From positions 124,001 to 188,000 of the forward strand of contig NZ_JAIOKB010000002.1 in the NCBI RefSeq assembly GCF_019898765.1: a DNA stretch of 64,000 nucleotides. Reading direction: 5' to 3'. Position 1 is the stretch's first letter. Every line of letters starts with the position of its first letter. Both the position numbers and the translations under genes were made by a program. Origin of the DNA: Sphingomonas yunnanensis. GTDB taxonomy: Bacteria > Pseudomonadota > Alphaproteobacteria > Sphingomonadales > Sphingomonadaceae. Shown here piece by piece: positions 62,019 through 64,000 of this stretch. The notes under the pieces are model-generated. The model searched no databases, was not told the DNA's origin, and was given only the letters and a program-made list of their open reading frames with translations.

Positions 62019-62197
62019 GCGCGCTCTGGCGGCGGCTGGCGCAGACGGCGCGGCTGATGGTCGGCCAGCCCGACTATGATGCCTATCGCCGCCATCTCGC
62101 CGAGCATCATCCCGAGCGCGAGGCGATGACTCGCGCGCAATTCTTCCGCGAGCGCGAGGCGGCGCGCTACCGCGGCGGCAGCGGGCGCTGCTGCTGA
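62015..62197 (+). CDS. YbdD/YjiX-family small protein (DUF466)
   Basis: 60 residues from GTG 62015, overlapping the cstA stop by GTGA. ARLMVGQPDYDAYRRHLAEHHP then MTRAQFFREREAARYRGG are the family pattern, in parts. In enterobacteria the homologue is the needed partner of CstA-type carriers. Ends with two cysteines. Confidence 0.88.
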   Translation: MSALWRRLAQTARLMVGQPDYDAYRRHLAEHHPEREAMTRAQFFREREAARYRGGSGRCC

Positions 62198-62270
62198 GCT
62201 GCGGCTCACCTGCCCTTCCCCCACCTGAACTTCACGTGAAATGGTGATTAATACCGCGTTGATCTGACCT

Positions 62271-62651
62271 ATGGCACGGCTTAACTTGATGGCCGGCAAT
62301 AGACGCGCCCCGAGGGGCCGTTCCGGTGCGGTGACAGGTGCTCGAATGAGTGTTCCGGACTGGCAGATCAGCGGCACGATGGCCGCGGCACAGCGCGACG
62401 CCATATTGGCGGCGCTGCTCGCCGCCGACAACAACCTGACCCATGCGGCGCAGCGGCTGCGCATCGGGCGGACGACGCTGTACCGCCTGATCAAGTCGTA
62501 CGACATCATCATGACCGAGCGGCCGCCGCGCCGTCGCGTCGCCGCGACGGGGGCGCCGCGCGCGGTGAACGAGCATGATGGCGCGGCCCCGCGCGTCATC
62601 CTGGTGGACGGGGCCTGGTATCTCGTCCCTGGCGCGGCGCGGGCGTCGTGA
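62271..62651 (+). CDS. Fis-type helix-turn-helix protein
   Basis: 126 residues (later starts at 62289 or 62346 are possible). The middle holds an HTH_8/Fis-like fold: ILAALLAADNNLTHAAQRLR then IGRTTLYRLIKSYDI, the C-terminal module of NtrC-type activators. No AAA+ or receiver domain is attached. The basic N-terminus and short C-terminus are unassigned. A possible nucleoid-type or specific regulator. Confidence 0.75.
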   Translation: MARLNLMAGNRRAPRGRSGAVTGARMSVPDWQISGTMAAAQRDAILAALLAADNNLTHAAQRLRIGRTTLYRLIKSYDIIMTERPPRRRVAATGAPRAVNEHDGAAPRVILVDGAWYLVPGAARAS

Positions 62652-62697
62652 AGGGGGCGAAGGGTCCTTCTTCCTGGACGATTGGCGCGGGGTTCCT

Positions 62698-62791
62698 CTC
62701 TGGGCTCCTGCGCAGGCAGGAGCCCAGAGCCTCGTGCACCATCACCTCTTGTTCTGCTCGGCTCTGGGTTCCGGCTTTCGCCGGAACACGA
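62698..62791. repeat. Two-hairpin repeat (family E, diverged)
   Basis: CTCTGGGCTCCTGCGCAGGC then AGGAGCCCAGAG; GCTCTGGGTTCCGGCTTTCG then CCGGAACACGA. Outer CCAGAGC and GCTCTGG can pair. Lies between convergent genes. Confidence 0.78.
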
Positions 62792-62860
62792 TCACCTAAC
62801 ATGCCATCGGCCGCTGGCTGAGACCGCGAGGCCCGCTACACGGACCTCAGCGCATCCCCG

Positions 62861-64000
62861 TCAGATCGTCCACCCGCTCCGATAGTCGCGCGTCAGCAGC
62901 GTGTTCGCCTCGGCCGCGTCGGTGATCCGCGCGGCGGTGCCGTCGTAGCTGATCGGCCGCCCCGCGCGCAGCGCGACCATGCCGAGCAGCATCGTCTCGT
63001 TCAGCGTGGTGGCATAAGCGAACGGGCACGAGGCCTGCGTCTCGCCGCGGATCGCGGCGAGCCAGTTGCGCTCATGCCCCTGCAGCCCGCCCTCGATGCG
63101 CGGCAGCGTGCGCGGCACCGCCGCGGCGCGCTCGGCCGCGCCGGCGCCGAACACCACCGGCTTCTCGCCGTAGGTCTCGTGCATCAGCATGCCCTGGTCG
63201 CCGACGTAGAGCACGCCGCCCTCGGGCGACATCACCGCCTCGGCGGGCAGGTCGCGCGGGCTCGGCGGCATCAGCCCGCCGTCGTACCAGGTGAGCTTGA
63301 CCGGCCCGCCCTTGGCGTTGCCGAACTCGAAGAAGGTCAGCCCCGCCAGCGGCCAGCTGCCCGGCTGCGCGGGCTGGTCGCGCGACGCCCAGCGCGAGTG
63401 GCGCGTCTCGACCCGCGTCGGCAGGCCGGGCTCGAGCGCCCAGACCGGGAAGTCGAGCAGGTGCGCGCCCATGTCGCCCAGCGCGCCGGTGCCGAACGGG
63501 GTCCAGCCGCGCCAGTTGAAGTGCGCGTAATCGGGATGGTAGCCCCAGTCGACCGAGGCCGGTCCGAGCCACAGGTCCCAGTCGAGGCTGGCGGGCTTGG
63601 CCACCGGCTCGGGGCGCGCGATGCCCTGCGGCCAGATCGGGCGGTTGGTCCAGGCATGGACCTCGCGGACGGTACCGATCGCGCCGCCGCGCAGGAGCTC
63701 GACCACGCGGCGGCCGTCGTCGCCCGAGTGGCCCTGGTTGCCCATCTGCGTGACGAGCTTGGGGTTCTTGCGCGCCAGCTCGGCCAGCATGCGGCTCTCC
63801 GCGACCGTATAGGTCAGCGGCTTCTGAACGTAGACGTGGAGCCCGCGCTCCATCGCCATCTTGGCCGCGACCGCGTGATGGTGGTCGGGGGTGGCGATCA
63901 GGACCGCCTCGATGTCCTTCCGCTTGTCGAACAGCTTGCGGTAATCGCTGAAATGCTCGGCCTTGTCATAGGCGGCGCGCAGCGCGACGCGGTCGGGGTT
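62861..64000 (-). CDS. Gfo/Idh/MocA-family oxidoreductase, cut by right edge
   Basis: 379 residues visible; the frame is open to base 64000 (starting NPDRVALRAAYD). AVLIATPDHHHAVAAKMAM and GLHVYVQKPLTYTVAE (the EKP motif appears as QKP), then GNQGHSGDDGRRVVELL and the C-terminal alpha/beta domain with FGTGALGDMGAHLLDFP. NAD(P)-dependent sugar or inositol dehydrogenase group. The N-terminal nucleotide loop lies outside the window. Confidence 0.9.
   Translation of the reverse strand, partial: NPDRVALRAAYDKAEHFSDYRKLFDKRKDIEAVLIATPDHHHAVAAKMAMERGLHVYVQKPLTYTVAESRMLAELARKNPKLVTQMGNQGHSGDDGRRVVELLRGGAIGTVREVHAWTNRPIWPQGIARPEPVAKPASLDWDLWLGPASVDWGYHPDYAHFNWRGWTPFGTGALGDMGAHLLDFPVWALEPGLPTRVETRHSRWASRDQPAQPGSWPLAGLTFFEFGNAKGGPVKLTWYDGGLMPPSPRDLPAEAVMSPEGGVLYVGDQGMLMHETYGEKPVVFGAGAAERAAAVPRTLPRIEGGLQGHERNWLAAIRGETQASCPFAYATTLNETMLLGMVALRAGRPISYDGTAARITDAAEANTLLTRDYRSGWTI

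Overview
The window looks like a sphingomonad (Sphingomonas-like alphaproteobacterium) chromosome. The core DNA is very GC-rich. It has a glgP-glgB / glgC-glgA-pgm-glgX glycogen locus, a sufBCDS-T-A operon under an Rrf2 regulator, a CIRCE-controlled groESL, a large TonB-dependent receptor, a TorF-type porin, and many roughly 100-bp two-hairpin intergenic repeats. The genus is inferred from protein flavour and gene order, not from a marker gene.

Region 1 (1-7403) is accessory. A tyrosine-recombinase fragment runs in from the left edge. It is followed by a tRNA-Gly(CCC) whose 3' 46 bp are repeated exactly at 7358-7403. The repeats bracket a 6.76-kb integrative and mobilizable element, visibly more AT-rich over 5.2-7.2 kb. 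On the minus strand lies a tightly overlapping set: small ORF, Rep_trans-type replication initiator (frameshifted in a G5 run), small ORF, integrase. On the plus strand are a MobV relaxase, preceded by about 230 nt of consecutive inverted repeats (probable oriT and/or replication origin), and an RloA/RloB (AbiLi/AbiLii-like) two-gene phage-defence cargo. Similar tandem TGCGGTAAA motifs sit just inside both ends and may be integrase arm sites.

Region 2 (7.4-19.8 kb) holds a PilZ protein and the glycogen cluster. glgC-glgA-pgm-glgX are coupled by 1-nt spacing or ATGA overlaps. glgP-glgB overlap by GTGA and follow a YihY/BrkB membrane protein. GlgA carries about 50 extra residues; 81 bp of that insert is a copy of a dispersed two-hairpin repeat found in intergenic DNA elsewhere in the window.

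Region 3 (20-26.5 kb) is the Fe-S assembly operon sufR-sufB-sufC-sufD-sufS-sufT-sufA, with dispersed repeats in two of its internal spacers. A minus-strand terminator with no assigned gene lies between sufR and pyrD.

Region 4 (26.7-48 kb) is mixed core metabolism and transport: PyrD, a PfpI-like protein, topoisomerase IB, MscS, a GH84 glycosidase, an Na+/H+ antiporter, an SSS symporter, a MATE exporter, a LysR regulator, a TorF-like porin, DUF2721, a medium-chain reductase, an arylamine N-acetyltransferase, and a divergent TauD-like oxygenase / sulfotransferase-like pair.

Region 5 (47.4-64 kb) has an Mpl-like ligase divergent from an LD-carboxypeptidase (murein recycling), groESL with CIRCE, a second MATE exporter, sppA with a GNAT gene, DUF805, a TonB receptor, cstA with its small DUF466 partner, an orphan Fis-type HTH protein, and a Gfo/Idh/MocA oxidoreductase cut by the right edge. 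There is no CRISPR array and no rRNA.
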